From: Mycobacterium dioxanotrophicus | GTDB taxonomy: Bacteria > Actinomycetota > Actinomycetes > Mycobacteriales > Mycobacteriaceae | Reading direction: 5' to 3' | DNA length: 64,000 nt | NCBI RefSeq assembly: GCF_002157835.1 | Contig: NZ_CP020809.1 | Location: 5,952,001 to 6,016,000, forward strand | Part shown: positions 18,222-25,648 of the stretch, piece after piece | Position numbering within the stretch: position 1 is the stretch's first letter | Layout: each line of letters starts with the position of its first letter | Notes under the pieces: generated by a model | Databases searched by the model: none | Told to the model about the DNA's origin: nothing | The model's input: the letters and a program-made list of their open reading frames with translations, nothing else | Program-made: the position numbers and the translations under genes

Positions 18222-18956
18222 TCAGCTGCCGATCTGGTCGAGCACCTTGTCCATGATCTTCTTGACCTCGTCGGCCAGCGGTTTGCGGTCCTGAGACTGC
18301 ACCTCGACGAGCACATTGCCCTTGACCGCCAACGCCCGGTCGATCACCTGGTCACCGCCTTGCAGCGTGCTCTCCATCGTGGTGATCCCATTGCCGGCAT
18401 CGGTGGGGCTCCCGAGTTTCCAGGTGAGCTGGATACGGGTGTAGGTGAAATCCTTACCGGCACAGTTGTGCAGCGTGTCGAGGTACTCGTCCATGGCCTT
18501 CTGCGCTTCGGCCGGGCTGTCGAACGCCGACGCCGATTGGTCGATGGACGGGGTGGCGTCCGGCTTGGATTTGTTGGGGCCGGTGCGGGTCTGGAAGATC
18601 GATGAGTAGCCGTTGCCTGCGTAGACCACCGACATCCCGCTGTACAACGCCCCGAGACAGTCACGCGGCACGTAGCTTTCACCACTGTCGCTGGTGTCCG
18701 GCTTCATCCACGACGAGATCGTCACCATGTTGGGCAGTCCCACGATGCCGGACACCACGTCGGGAGTGAGTAGCAACGACTCGAGGTTGCCGCCGTCCAC
18801 CATGGCGCCCTTGCCCGCTGCCGGTCCGGCCGCGACGCCCTCCACGGTGCGGGTGCACGACGCCGTGACCGCGGCGATGACGACGGCAACGGCGGCCACC
18901 GCCGCCTGGCAACTGCGAGAATTCGGCCGCGGCATCCGATGACTGCCCTGGCTCAT
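18222..18956 (-). CDS. Lipoprotein with PknH_C-like sensor domain
   Basis: A 244-residue secreted lipoprotein. The hydrophobic signal core is followed by VTASC, a lipobox with Cys at about residue 34. The mature domain has the PknH_C pattern: LLLTPDVVSGIVGLP, PRDCLGAL, then HNCAGKDF with paired Cys, and a VLVEVQ strand near the end. In PknH this fold is the extracellular sensor of a kinase; here it is free-standing. ATG 18956 gives a long n-region; ATG 18935 is an alternative. It converges on the KstR-box oxidoreductase gene with a 6-base gap. Confidence 0.8.
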   Translation of the reverse strand: MSQGSHRMPRPNSRSCQAAVAAVAVVIAAVTASCTRTVEGVAAGPAAGKGAMVDGGNLESLLLTPDVVSGIVGLPNMVTISSWMKPDTSDSGESYVPRDCLGALYSGMSVVYAGNGYSSIFQTRTGPNKSKPDATPSIDQSASAFDSPAEAQKAMDEYLDTLHNCAGKDFTYTRIQLTWKLGSPTDAGNGITTMESTLQGGDQVIDRALAVKGNVLVEVQSQDRKPLADEVKKIMDKVLDQIGS

Positions 18957-19007
18957 ACGCTCAGCCTAAAGTGCAACCCCGAAATATGGGCTGCATCGCG
19001 CAGTCAG

Positions 19008-20534
19008 TCATGACAGTGCCGCGCGGTTGCCCAACTCAGCGGACCGCACCACGATCGACGCGCCGAGCGGATCTCCGTCGCACATCAGCCCCAGCAGCGC
19101 CTCGTCTTTCGTCGTGGCGAGGAACCGGCTGCCGTCAGAAGCCATCCGGCCCATGACGATGCCCGTCGGCGCCTGCCAGTCGTATCGGACCGTATAGGTC
19201 TCGACAGTGGCTGCACCATCGGCCTTTTCGGTGATCGGGACCTTGGGCCGTGCGGCAATCTGGTCGCACAGCGCGACGCTGTTGTCCTCGACCCAGTCGG
19301 CGGCCGCCGTCGAGTAGATGCCCACCGAATACTTGCTGGCAATCCCGCCGTTGGCCCCGACAAGCGCGAATTGTCCAGGCTTGTCCCGCATTTCGTTGAC
19401 CGCTTCGGCGATGGCGTGCATCGAGTAGTTGTTGCCCGGCCCGCCGAAGAACGGCAGCCCGCCGGTGAGCGTCAGGCCACGTTCGTCGTCGGTGGCCAAC
19501 CCGGTGCCGTCGCAGATGTTGAACACCGGGAACGGAAAACAGCTGTAGAGGTCGAACGCGGCCACCTCGTCGAGGCCGATCCCCGCCACCCGAAGGGCCT
19601 CACCCACCGCCGCGACCGACGCGGGACTCGCCCCGACATCGGCCCGCTCGAGCAGTTTCTGCTCTTTCATGTCGGCGTGGCCACGCAGGTACGCCCACTT
19701 CTCCTCCGGCACACCCAGCCGCCGGGCCGACTCGATCGACATCAGCAGGACCGCCGCACCCTGGTTGACCTGATCACGAGCCACCATGAGCCGCGGGTAG
19801 GGATCACAGATCATCCGGTTGCTGTCGGTGACCGTGGCCAGTTCGTCGACAGAACGTTCCACCGGTGACGACGAAAAAGGGTTCTTCGCAGCTACTTTGG
19901 AGAACGGCGCGAACAGTTCGGCCATGCCCCGCCGGTATGCGTGCACCGACAGCCCCAGCCGTGCCCGCCGCGCGTTTTCCAAGAGGCCGTACTGCACCGG
20001 CGCGCCGATCAGCCCGTGGGCGATGGTGTATTCGTCGAAGATCCCGTCGTATCCGAAACCCCGATCCTCCAACTGCCCGCCGATGGCCTCGGTGAAGTCG
20101 GGTTTGTCGTCCCGTTTGGCGTAATACCGCTCGGTGGAGACCGCATCGGAACCGAACAGCAGGACGACGTCGCAGCGGCCCGCCGCGATCGAGCCTGCGA
20201 ATTCGGTGACCAGATGCTGAGGGCCCTGCCCACCGATGACCTCGAGAACGGCCCGGGCGGGTTCGGCACCGATGCGCTGCGCCACCGACCGCGGGTAGTT
20301 GTCGGACACTCCGAACGGAGGCGGTGTGGGCTTCGAGATCTCGAACTGCCGCACACCGGCGACGGTGTCGATGGCCCTGGCCACGATTCCGGCGTCGACT
20401 CCACAGTCCCGCAACGCCGCCCGGGCACCCTCGGCGGCCAGCTCGACCGAGGACATGCCGCGGTAGTCGGAGGCGCCGATGTGCTCGGTGAACTGCCCGA
20501 CGCCGACGATGACCGGTGTGCGCTGATCGACCAC
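19008..20534 (-). CDS. Thiolase-like protein type 1 (TLP1-like)
   Basis: A 508-residue protein with a thiolase fold plus an extra C-terminal domain, as in the mycobacterial TLP1 group. The early segment TPVIVGVGQFTEH and GANGGIASKYSVGIYST near residue 395 are recognisable. The loop that carries the nucleophilic Cys in true thiolases reads VIGGQGPQHLV here, without a Cys. It therefore probably does not do normal thiolysis and may bind CoA esters. GTG 20534 is chosen because AGGAGG lies 9 bases upstream; extending to 20555 would place the start inside a palindrome. Confidence 0.8.
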   Translation of the reverse strand: MVDQRTPVIVGVGQFTEHIGASDYRGMSSVELAAEGARAALRDCGVDAGIVARAIDTVAGVRQFEISKPTPPPFGVSDNYPRSVAQRIGAEPARAVLEVIGGQGPQHLVTEFAGSIAAGRCDVVLLFGSDAVSTERYYAKRDDKPDFTEAIGGQLEDRGFGYDGIFDEYTIAHGLIGAPVQYGLLENARRARLGLSVHAYRRGMAELFAPFSKVAAKNPFSSSPVERSVDELATVTDSNRMICDPYPRLMVARDQVNQGAAVLLMSIESARRLGVPEEKWAYLRGHADMKEQKLLERADVGASPASVAAVGEALRVAGIGLDEVAAFDLYSCFPFPVFNICDGTGLATDDERGLTLTGGLPFFGGPGNNYSMHAIAEAVNEMRDKPGQFALVGANGGIASKYSVGIYSTAAADWVEDNSVALCDQIAARPKVPITEKADGAATVETYTVRYDWQAPTGIVMGRMASDGSRFLATTKDEALLGLMCDGDPLGASIVVRSAELGNRAALS

Positions 20535-20548
20535 TGTGAACAACCTCC

Positions 20549-20562
20549 TTGACACGTGTTAA
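20549..20562. promoter_or_regulatory. Near-perfect palindrome upstream of the TLP1-like gene
   Basis: TTGACACGTGTTAA contains a perfect 8-bp core (ACACGTGT) and one mismatch in the outer arms. It sits 14 bp upstream of the GTG start, overlapping the Shine-Dalgarno flank, and is a candidate operator. It does not fit the KstR box. Confidence 0.4.
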
Positions 20563-20628
20563 TTCGCTACGCTAACGGATTGCCGGTCGAAGGTTCGCAT
20601 CGGTGCCTGCTCATTCCACGGCATATTT

Positions 20629-20654
20629 GACGTACATCTATCTAGACGTACATC
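20629..20654. repeat. Short direct repeat upstream of the first ATPase gene
   Basis: GACGTACATC occurs at 20629-20638 and 20645-20654, a 16-bp period. The pair lies just upstream of the putative -10 (20665-20670) of the ATPase operon. It could be a two-site binding region for a regulator. Confidence 0.45.
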
Positions 20655-20664
20655 AATTCAGGCG

Positions 20665-20670
20665 TAGACT
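20665..20670 (+). promoter_or_regulatory. Putative -10 element, leaderless ATPase gene
   Basis: TAGACT lies 6 bases before the ATG at 20677. Spacing fits a leaderless transcript; no Shine-Dalgarno is visible. Confidence 0.5.
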
Positions 20671-20676
20671 TTCCGC

Positions 20677-21810
20677 ATGACCTGGCCTATTCGGCCGATG
20701 TCGCTGGTCGTGGGCGGCATCGTGCCTCCGGCGAACGTCGTCGGCCGGGTCCGCGAGGAGCAGGAGATTCTCGCGAGCCTGCCCGCCGGCGGTGCCGCAT
20801 TGGTCGGCGACCGGCGGCATGGCAAGACCTCGCTCGCCAGGCTTGTCGCGCACACCGCCCGCCAGCAGGGCCTGACTGTGGTCTCCGTCAGCGCCGAACG
20901 CCAGACCTACGCAGAATTCGTCACCGCATTGGCGGGCGAACTCGGCCGCATCGACAACGCGCTGCGCCACGAGGTCGAACGGTGGAAGGTCGCCTTCGTC
21001 ACCGGCCCGATCCGCTTCGAACGCACCCAGGCCGAGGCCGCCCTCGACGATCTCTTGCAACGCGCCGTGTCGCGCGCCGAGCGCGGACCGCTCGTGCTGT
21101 TCATCGACGAGGTCACCGTGTTGGCGCGCAACCTGGAACGCGAGAAGTCCGGCGGCGGGGACGCGTTCCTGCATCTGCTGAGACGCTTCCGGCAGGACAA
21201 CACCGGCCGGCTCGCCACCGTGCTGTCCGGGTCGATTGGCTTTCATCATGTTTCGGAAGACGCACTGAGCTCGGTGAATGACATCCGCAAGGTCACCGTC
21301 GGACCGATCCGCCATGACCACGCCACCTATCTGGCGGAGTGCCTGCTGCTGGGCGCTCAGGTCGCCACCACCGACCGGCACCGCGTCGCCGAAGCCATTG
21401 CGGCCGCAGCCGAAAACGTGCCGTACTACATCCAGCACCTGGTCGCAGCGTCGGCGCAGGCCGGGCTGGTCGATCCCGACCGGATACCCGATCTGCTGCG
21501 CGCGGCCGTCATCGACCCGCACGATCCGTGGGACCTGCGGCATTACCGGGACCGGCTGCGCAACTACTACGGCGAGGATGCCGCGGCCATCGCCGACCTG
21601 CTCGACATCTACGCGCACTCGTCGGAGGCGTTGAGTGTCGACGCCGCAGCACATCTGCTGCAATCCGAGGGATCTCCGATCCGCAACCGCGACCAACTGG
21701 TGTCGTTCATCGAACGCCTGGAACAGGACCACTATCTGCGCCGCGTCGGCGATGACGACTGTTTCGCTTCGGGATTGGTGCAGGCCGCGTGGCTGGCGAT
21801 GCGGCGATGA
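20677..21810 (+). CDS. AAA-type ATPase with C-terminal helical/winged-helix region (operon gene 1)
   Basis: A 377-residue P-loop protein. GDRRHGKTSLARL near residue 45 is Walker A and PLVLFIDEVTVLAR near residue 145 is Walker B. The arrangement resembles archaeal-type/STAND-like ATPases (GRVREEQEIL before the P-loop is typical). The C-terminal 100 residues are helical and end in a region resembling a winged helix (ISFIERLEQDHYLRR-like). No enzymatic or sensor domain is fused. It ends ATGA, where the TGA overlaps the first of two 32-bp repeats leading to a second ATPase gene. The role is unknown; a two-ATPase complex is a reasonable inference. Confidence 0.72.
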   Translation: MTWPIRPMSLVVGGIVPPANVVGRVREEQEILASLPAGGAALVGDRRHGKTSLARLVAHTARQQGLTVVSVSAERQTYAEFVTALAGELGRIDNALRHEVERWKVAFVTGPIRFERTQAEAALDDLLQRAVSRAERGPLVLFIDEVTVLARNLEREKSGGGDAFLHLLRRFRQDNTGRLATVLSGSIGFHHVSEDALSSVNDIRKVTVGPIRHDHATYLAECLLLGAQVATTDRHRVAEAIAAAAENVPYYIQHLVAASAQAGLVDPDRIPDLLRAAVIDPHDPWDLRHYRDRLRNYYGEDAAAIADLLDIYAHSSEALSVDAAAHLLQSEGSPIRNRDQLVSFIERLEQDHYLRRVGDDDCFASGLVQAAWLAMRR

Positions 21811-21842
21811 GCGCTTGCGCGAAGAGCAGAAGACGGCGATGA
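21807..21842 (+). CDS. Mini-ORF 1 (MSACAKSRRRR) in the intercistronic repeat
   Basis: Eleven codons plus TGA. Its ATG overlaps the TGA of the upstream ATPase gene, and its TGA overlaps the ATG of mini-ORF 2. The peptide is very basic at its C-terminus and resembles no known protein. It most likely serves to hand ribosomes from one cistron to the next; whether it is stably made cannot be told from sequence. Confidence 0.35.
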   Translation: MSACAKSRRRR

Positions 21843-21870
21843 GCGCTTGCGCGAAGAGCAGAAGACGGCG
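21807..21870 (+). repeat. Two tandem 32-bp repeats, each encoding a coupled 11-residue mini-ORF
   Basis: Identical 32-bp units at 21807-21838 and 21839-21870. Each begins ATGAGCGCT and the same nine bases begin the next ATPase gene at 21871. Reading from each ATG gives an 11-residue peptide, MSACAKSRRRR, whose TGA overlaps the next ATG (ATGA). The chain of stop/start overlaps is therefore: ATPase 1 stop, mini-ORF 1, mini-ORF 2, ATPase 2. A 32-bp period (3n minus 1) preserves the ATGA coupling while shifting frame at every junction. This is the logic of mycobacterial MIRU-like intercistronic repeats. Confidence 0.85.
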
Positions 21871-21874
21871 ATGA
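21839..21874 (+). CDS. Mini-ORF 2 (MSACAKSRRRR) in the intercistronic repeat
   Basis: Identical in sequence to mini-ORF 1. Its TGA (21872-21874) overlaps the ATG of the second ATPase gene at 21871. Same interpretation: a ribosome relay created by tandem duplication. Confidence 0.35.
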   Translation: MSACAKSRRRR

Positions 21875-22932
21875 GCGCTCCGCTGTTCACCCCGGGTGCG
21901 GTCGACCCGGCCGAACTCGATGCGCACACCGTCGGGCGGACGGCATTTCTGTCGCGGCTGACCGACCGCATCATCGAAGCGGCGCGCGACGGCTCACGAC
22001 CGCACACCCTGCTGATCGGCCCGCACGGCAGCGGCAAGACGCACACGATGCACGTCGTGGTGCACCGTGCACTGTCCCACCGTGACACGGCGAAAGACAT
22101 TCTGCCGCTACTGCTCCCGGAAGACAGCCTGGCGATCGGAAGCTACGGCGATCTTCTCGTCGAGCTCGTCCGGTCGCGATTGCCCGAGGCCCGCGAGCTG
22201 CGCGATGACGTCATCGGCCTGGAACGCGCCATCCTCGACCTGGCCGACGGCCGCATGATCCTGGTGGGGATCGAGAACCTGGACCGGGTGTTCGAGGCCA
22301 TCGGCGAGGCCGGCCAGGGCAGCCTGCGCGCGTGGGTCGAAACATCCACCGCCGTCATGATTTTCGCGACGGCGCCAGCCCTGTTCCCTGGAGTCTCGTC
22401 GCGCACCCACCCCTGGTACGGGTCGTTCATCGTCGAGGAGCTCCCCGCCCTGACCATCGACGAGGGGGCCCAGATCATCGCGGTCACCGGCGAACTCGCC
22501 GACTACCTTCACTCCCCCGAGGGGCAAGACCGGCTCGCCGCCATCGAACGGTTGGCGGGCGGCTCGCCGCGCTTGTGGCGGATGGTCGCCGACGTCGCCG
22601 ACGTTCCCGCGCTGCAGGCGTTGGATCCGGTGATCGCCGCACTGCTGGACCGGCTGGCACCGTCCTACCAGCAGCGGCTCTGGCAATTGCCGGCCGGTGA
22701 ACAGCGCCTGGTAGTCGAACTCGCGCGCGGCGAGGGAGCCAGGACCGTCTCGGATCTCGCTGCCGCCGTGGGTGTTTCGAATCAGACCGCATCAGCGGCG
22801 CTGGGCCGGCTGACCGCCGCCCGGTGGGTGGTGCGCGCGAAATCGGACGCCGGTGACCGCCGTTCCACGTGGTACGACCTGAGCGATCCACTGCTGCGCC
22901 GGGTCGTGCAGTACCGCGACGGACGCGTTTGA
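21871..22932 (+). CDS. AAA-type ATPase with C-terminal winged-helix domain (operon gene 2)
   Basis: A 353-residue protein. GPHGSGKTHTMH near residue 50 is Walker A and MILVGIENLDRV near residue 130 the Walker B region. The last 80 residues are a MarR/DUF234-like winged helix (VSDLAAAVGVSNQTASAALGRL, then a wing ending TWYDLSDPLLRRVV). The start MSAPLF at 21871 follows the 32-bp repeats and is coupled to them. The protein does not closely resemble its partner outside the ATPase motifs. ATPase plus winged helix suggests nucleotide-controlled DNA binding, but the target is unknown. Confidence 0.72.
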   Translation: MSAPLFTPGAVDPAELDAHTVGRTAFLSRLTDRIIEAARDGSRPHTLLIGPHGSGKTHTMHVVVHRALSHRDTAKDILPLLLPEDSLAIGSYGDLLVELVRSRLPEARELRDDVIGLERAILDLADGRMILVGIENLDRVFEAIGEAGQGSLRAWVETSTAVMIFATAPALFPGVSSRTHPWYGSFIVEELPALTIDEGAQIIAVTGELADYLHSPEGQDRLAAIERLAGGSPRLWRMVADVADVPALQALDPVIAALLDRLAPSYQQRLWQLPAGEQRLVVELARGEGARTVSDLAAAVGVSNQTASAALGRLTAARWVVRAKSDAGDRRSTWYDLSDPLLRRVVQYRDGRV

Positions 22933-22951
22933 CCGCGCCGATGCCTTGACG

Positions 22952-22998
22952 AACCTGTCACTTAGTGACACAGTTGAGCTGTCACTAAGTGACAGGTT
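22952..22998. promoter_or_regulatory. 47-bp perfect dyad with two nested palindromes, probable TetR operator
   Basis: Left arm 22952-22970 and right arm 22980-22998 are exact 19-bp reverse complements around a 9-bp spacer. Each arm itself contains TGTCACT-N-AGTGACA (22956-22970 and 22980-22994), so there are two 15-bp palindromes with centres 24 bp apart. The dyad ends 4 bases before the TetR start at 23003, and TTGACG (22946-22951) just before it may be a -35. Autoregulation by two TetR dimers is the simplest reading. Confidence 0.8.
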
Positions 22999-23002
22999 GG
23001 GG

Positions 23003-23626
23003 GTGAGGGCAATCGGCGAGAAGCAGGACCGGGCACGTCTGGCGGTGTCGCGCATCGCCTGCGCCCTGTTCTGGGAACGGGGCGTGGCCGGGACGAGTGG
23101 CGACGACATCGCCGAGGCGGCCGGACTCTCCACCCGCACGATCTGGCGCTACTTTCGCAGCAAGGAAAGTTGCGTCGAACCCCTGCTCGCGAAGTCGGCC
23201 GACCGGTTCGTGGCGAGCGCCCGGCGCTGGCCACACGAGCTCTCGTTGTCCGAACACCTTGCGGCAGACAGCATTGCGCATCCGCTGTCACCACAGGACA
23301 TCGAGGACGAGCTCAGCGCGGTGCGGCTGGCCACCATGACCGCGGCCGAACCTGCGCTGCGAACGGCTTATCTCATGGTGCACGACCGAATGGAGCAGGG
23401 GCTCATCCCGGTGATCGCCGACCGGCTGGGCCTGCCGGAAGACGACCTCACCGTGCGCCTGTGCGCGGCTGCCGTCACCGGGGCCTTTCGGGTCGTCGAC
23501 GAGGACGTCAGCCGCGCGATCGTCGTCGACGGCAAGACCGTGAGCCAGGAGGAGGCGCTCGCGCTCATGGACCGGGCCATCCGGGAAGCCACCAACGGCC
23601 GCCTCGGCGGCCCGGTCACGCGGTAA
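23003..23626 (+). CDS. TetR-family transcriptional regulator
   Basis: A 207-residue regulator. The N-terminal helix-turn-helix (about 20-50) contains TSGDDIAEAAGLSTRTIWRYF, a standard TetR motif; the remainder is helical ligand-binding domain. A longer reading from 22946 would translate the operator dyad itself (LSLSDTVELSLSD), so GTG 23003, immediately after the dyad, is preferred. It probably represses itself and perhaps the S9 peptidase gene 78 bases downstream. Confidence 0.83.
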   Translation: MRAIGEKQDRARLAVSRIACALFWERGVAGTSGDDIAEAAGLSTRTIWRYFRSKESCVEPLLAKSADRFVASARRWPHELSLSEHLAADSIAHPLSPQDIEDELSAVRLATMTAAEPALRTAYLMVHDRMEQGLIPVIADRLGLPEDDLTVRLCAAAVTGAFRVVDEDVSRAIVVDGKTVSQEEALALMDRAIREATNGRLGGPVTR

Positions 23627-23704
23627 ATCCCCATCCCCCAAGCAAATACGCATCACGGGCCGCCCACGCCCGTCGAACAAGCCTGCCCAGCGAAAGGACT
23701 CTCA

Positions 23705-25573
23705 ATGACGCTACCCGAGCTCATCACCGTCGAAGACTTCTTCAGCCCACCCGTGCGCACCGCCGCGACCATCTCGCCCGACGGCACCAGAATCGCCTAT
23801 CTCGCGCCGTGGAAGAACCGGCTCAACGTATGGATCGAGAACCTCGACGGCGACACCGAGCCGAGGTGCGTGACGGCCGACGAGACCCGCAGCGTCTACA
23901 TCTACCGGTGGACCCATGATTGCCGCTGGCTGCTCTACCTGCAGGACAGCGGCGGTGACGAGAACTGGCACATCTACCGCGTGGACCTGGAACACCCCGA
24001 GAATCCGGCGGTCGACCTGACGCCGTTCCCAGGTGTGCGATCGGATTTCGACCTTCTCAAGGGGCGTCCCGGCAAGGCGATGGTCCAGCTCAACAAGCGC
24101 GACCCACAGCTGTTCGATGCCTACGAGCTCGACATCGCCACCGGCGAGCTTTCCTTGCTCGCGGAGAACCCCGGCACGGTGATCGGCTGGATGTGCAGCC
24201 AGCACGGCGATCTCTTCACCTCGGTGTTGACCGCCGACGGCGATGTCGAACTGTCGCAATGGGATACGGACACCAAGTCGTTGCGTCCGATCAAGACATA
24301 CGACGGCACCGACTATCCCGTCGGCATCCATCCCGTAACGATCACCCCTGACGGCGCGGGCATCTGGCTCGGATCCAACCACGGCACCGACCGGACCAGG
24401 CTTGCCCGCCTCGATGTCGCCACCGGCGTGGAAACCGAGGTGGACAGTCACCCGTCGTTCGACCTGGCCGCGCAGATGGTGCTGCCGTCACCGCTGATCC
24501 TCAGCGAACGCACGGGCGAATTGATCGGGGCCCGCTACTACGGTGACCGCCAGGTGATCCACGCCCTCGACGCGGATTTCGCTGCGGTCCTGCAGAACCT
24601 GACCGAGCTCAGTGCGGGCGATCTCGGCGCGGTCTCGTCCGACAGCAGCGGGCAACGCTGGGTCGTCAACTTCATGCACGACCGTGACCCCTGGGTGACG
24701 TACTTCTACGACCACACCACGGGCGAGAGCCGAATGTTGTTCCGGCCGTATCCGAATCTGAATCCTGACGTGCTGGCCCCGATGACACCTGTCACCATCA
24801 CCGCGCGCGACGGGCTGGACCTGCACTCCTATCTGACCCTGCCCGTCGGGGTCGATCCGGTGGAGCTGCCGTTGGTGCTGCTGGTGCACGGCGGTCCGTG
24901 GTCACGCGACGTCTGGGCCTACCAGCCCGACGTGCAGATGCTGGCCAACCGCGGATATGCGGTGCTACAGGTCAACTTTCGCGGATCCACCGGCTACGGC
25001 AAAGCTTTCACCAAGGCGGCCATCGGGGAGTTCGCAGGCAAGATGCACGACGATCTGATCGATGCCGTCGACTGGGCCGTCAAACAGGGCTACGCCGATC
25101 GCGACCGGGTGGGCATCTTCGGCGGTTCCTACGGCGGCTACGCAGCGCTCGTGGGTGTCACGTTCACGCCGGATGTCTTCGCCGCGGCCATCGACTACGT
25201 CGGGATCTCCAGTCTCGCGAACTTCATGCGCACGCTGCCGAATGTCGCCCGGCCGTTCCTGGCCACCAACTGGCACATGTACGTCGGCGACCCGAGCGAT
25301 CCCGCGCGGGAGGCCGACATGCTGGCCCGCTCGCCCATCACGAGGGTCGAGCAGATCCGCACACCGCTGCTGGTTGTCCAGGGCGCCAACGATTCTCGCG
25401 TGGTGCAGGCCGAATCCGACAACCTCGTCGAGGCACTACGCACGCGCGGCGTCGAGGTCGAGTACATGGTCAAGGACGACGAGGGGCACGGATTCCTCAA
25501 CCCGGACAACCAGATCGACATGTACCGCGCTGTCGAACGCTTCCTCGCCGAGCACTTGGGCGGTCGCGTTTAA
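23705..25573 (+). CDS. S9-family serine peptidase (prolyl-oligopeptidase/acylaminoacyl-peptidase type)
   Basis: A 622-residue cytoplasmic peptidase. Residues about 1-350 form a beta-propeller with repeated strand patterns (TISPDGTRIAYLA, DRTRLARLDVATG). The C-terminal hydrolase domain has the catalytic Ser475 in GGSYGGYA, Asp563 in GANDSR and His595 in DEGHGF, with HGGP near 393. The propeller restricts entry to short peptides. AAAGGA precedes the ATG. It follows TetR in the same direction and converges on sucD across a hairpin. The natural substrate, whether peptide or acyl-amino acid, is unknown. Confidence 0.9.
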   Translation: MTLPELITVEDFFSPPVRTAATISPDGTRIAYLAPWKNRLNVWIENLDGDTEPRCVTADETRSVYIYRWTHDCRWLLYLQDSGGDENWHIYRVDLEHPENPAVDLTPFPGVRSDFDLLKGRPGKAMVQLNKRDPQLFDAYELDIATGELSLLAENPGTVIGWMCSQHGDLFTSVLTADGDVELSQWDTDTKSLRPIKTYDGTDYPVGIHPVTITPDGAGIWLGSNHGTDRTRLARLDVATGVETEVDSHPSFDLAAQMVLPSPLILSERTGELIGARYYGDRQVIHALDADFAAVLQNLTELSAGDLGAVSSDSSGQRWVVNFMHDRDPWVTYFYDHTTGESRMLFRPYPNLNPDVLAPMTPVTITARDGLDLHSYLTLPVGVDPVELPLVLLVHGGPWSRDVWAYQPDVQMLANRGYAVLQVNFRGSTGYGKAFTKAAIGEFAGKMHDDLIDAVDWAVKQGYADRDRVGIFGGSYGGYAALVGVTFTPDVFAAAIDYVGISSLANFMRTLPNVARPFLATNWHMYVGDPSDPAREADMLARSPITRVEQIRTPLLVVQGANDSRVVQAESDNLVEALRTRGVEVEYMVKDDEGHGFLNPDNQIDMYRAVERFLAEHLGGRV

Positions 25574-25577
25574 CTGC

Positions 25578-25635
25578 CGAGCAGACACATCGGCCCCCGA
25601 CACGCGGGGCGTGCGGGGGCCTACGCGTCTGCTCG
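25578..25635. terminator. Bidirectional hairpin terminator between S9 peptidase and sucD
   Basis: Outer stem CGAGCAGAC (25578-25586) pairs with GTCTGCTCG (25627-25635), and an inner stem GGCCCCCG (25592-25599) pairs with CGGGGGCC (25614-25621). It lies between convergent genes. No T-run follows on either strand; a run of eight A lies to its right on the plus strand. This fits U-poor mycobacterial terminators. Confidence 0.7.
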
Positions 25636-25648
25636 CGCAGAAAAAAAA

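Noticed and set aside
20555..20676. A KstR site upstream of the TLP1-like gene
   Set aside because: The palindrome there has an ACACGTGT core and does not contain AACnnGTT in the required register.
22946..23626. A longer TetR protein starting at 22946
   Set aside because: It would put the 47-bp operator dyad inside the coding region and give a repetitive LSLSD-type N-terminus. GTG 23003 just after the dyad is more plausible.
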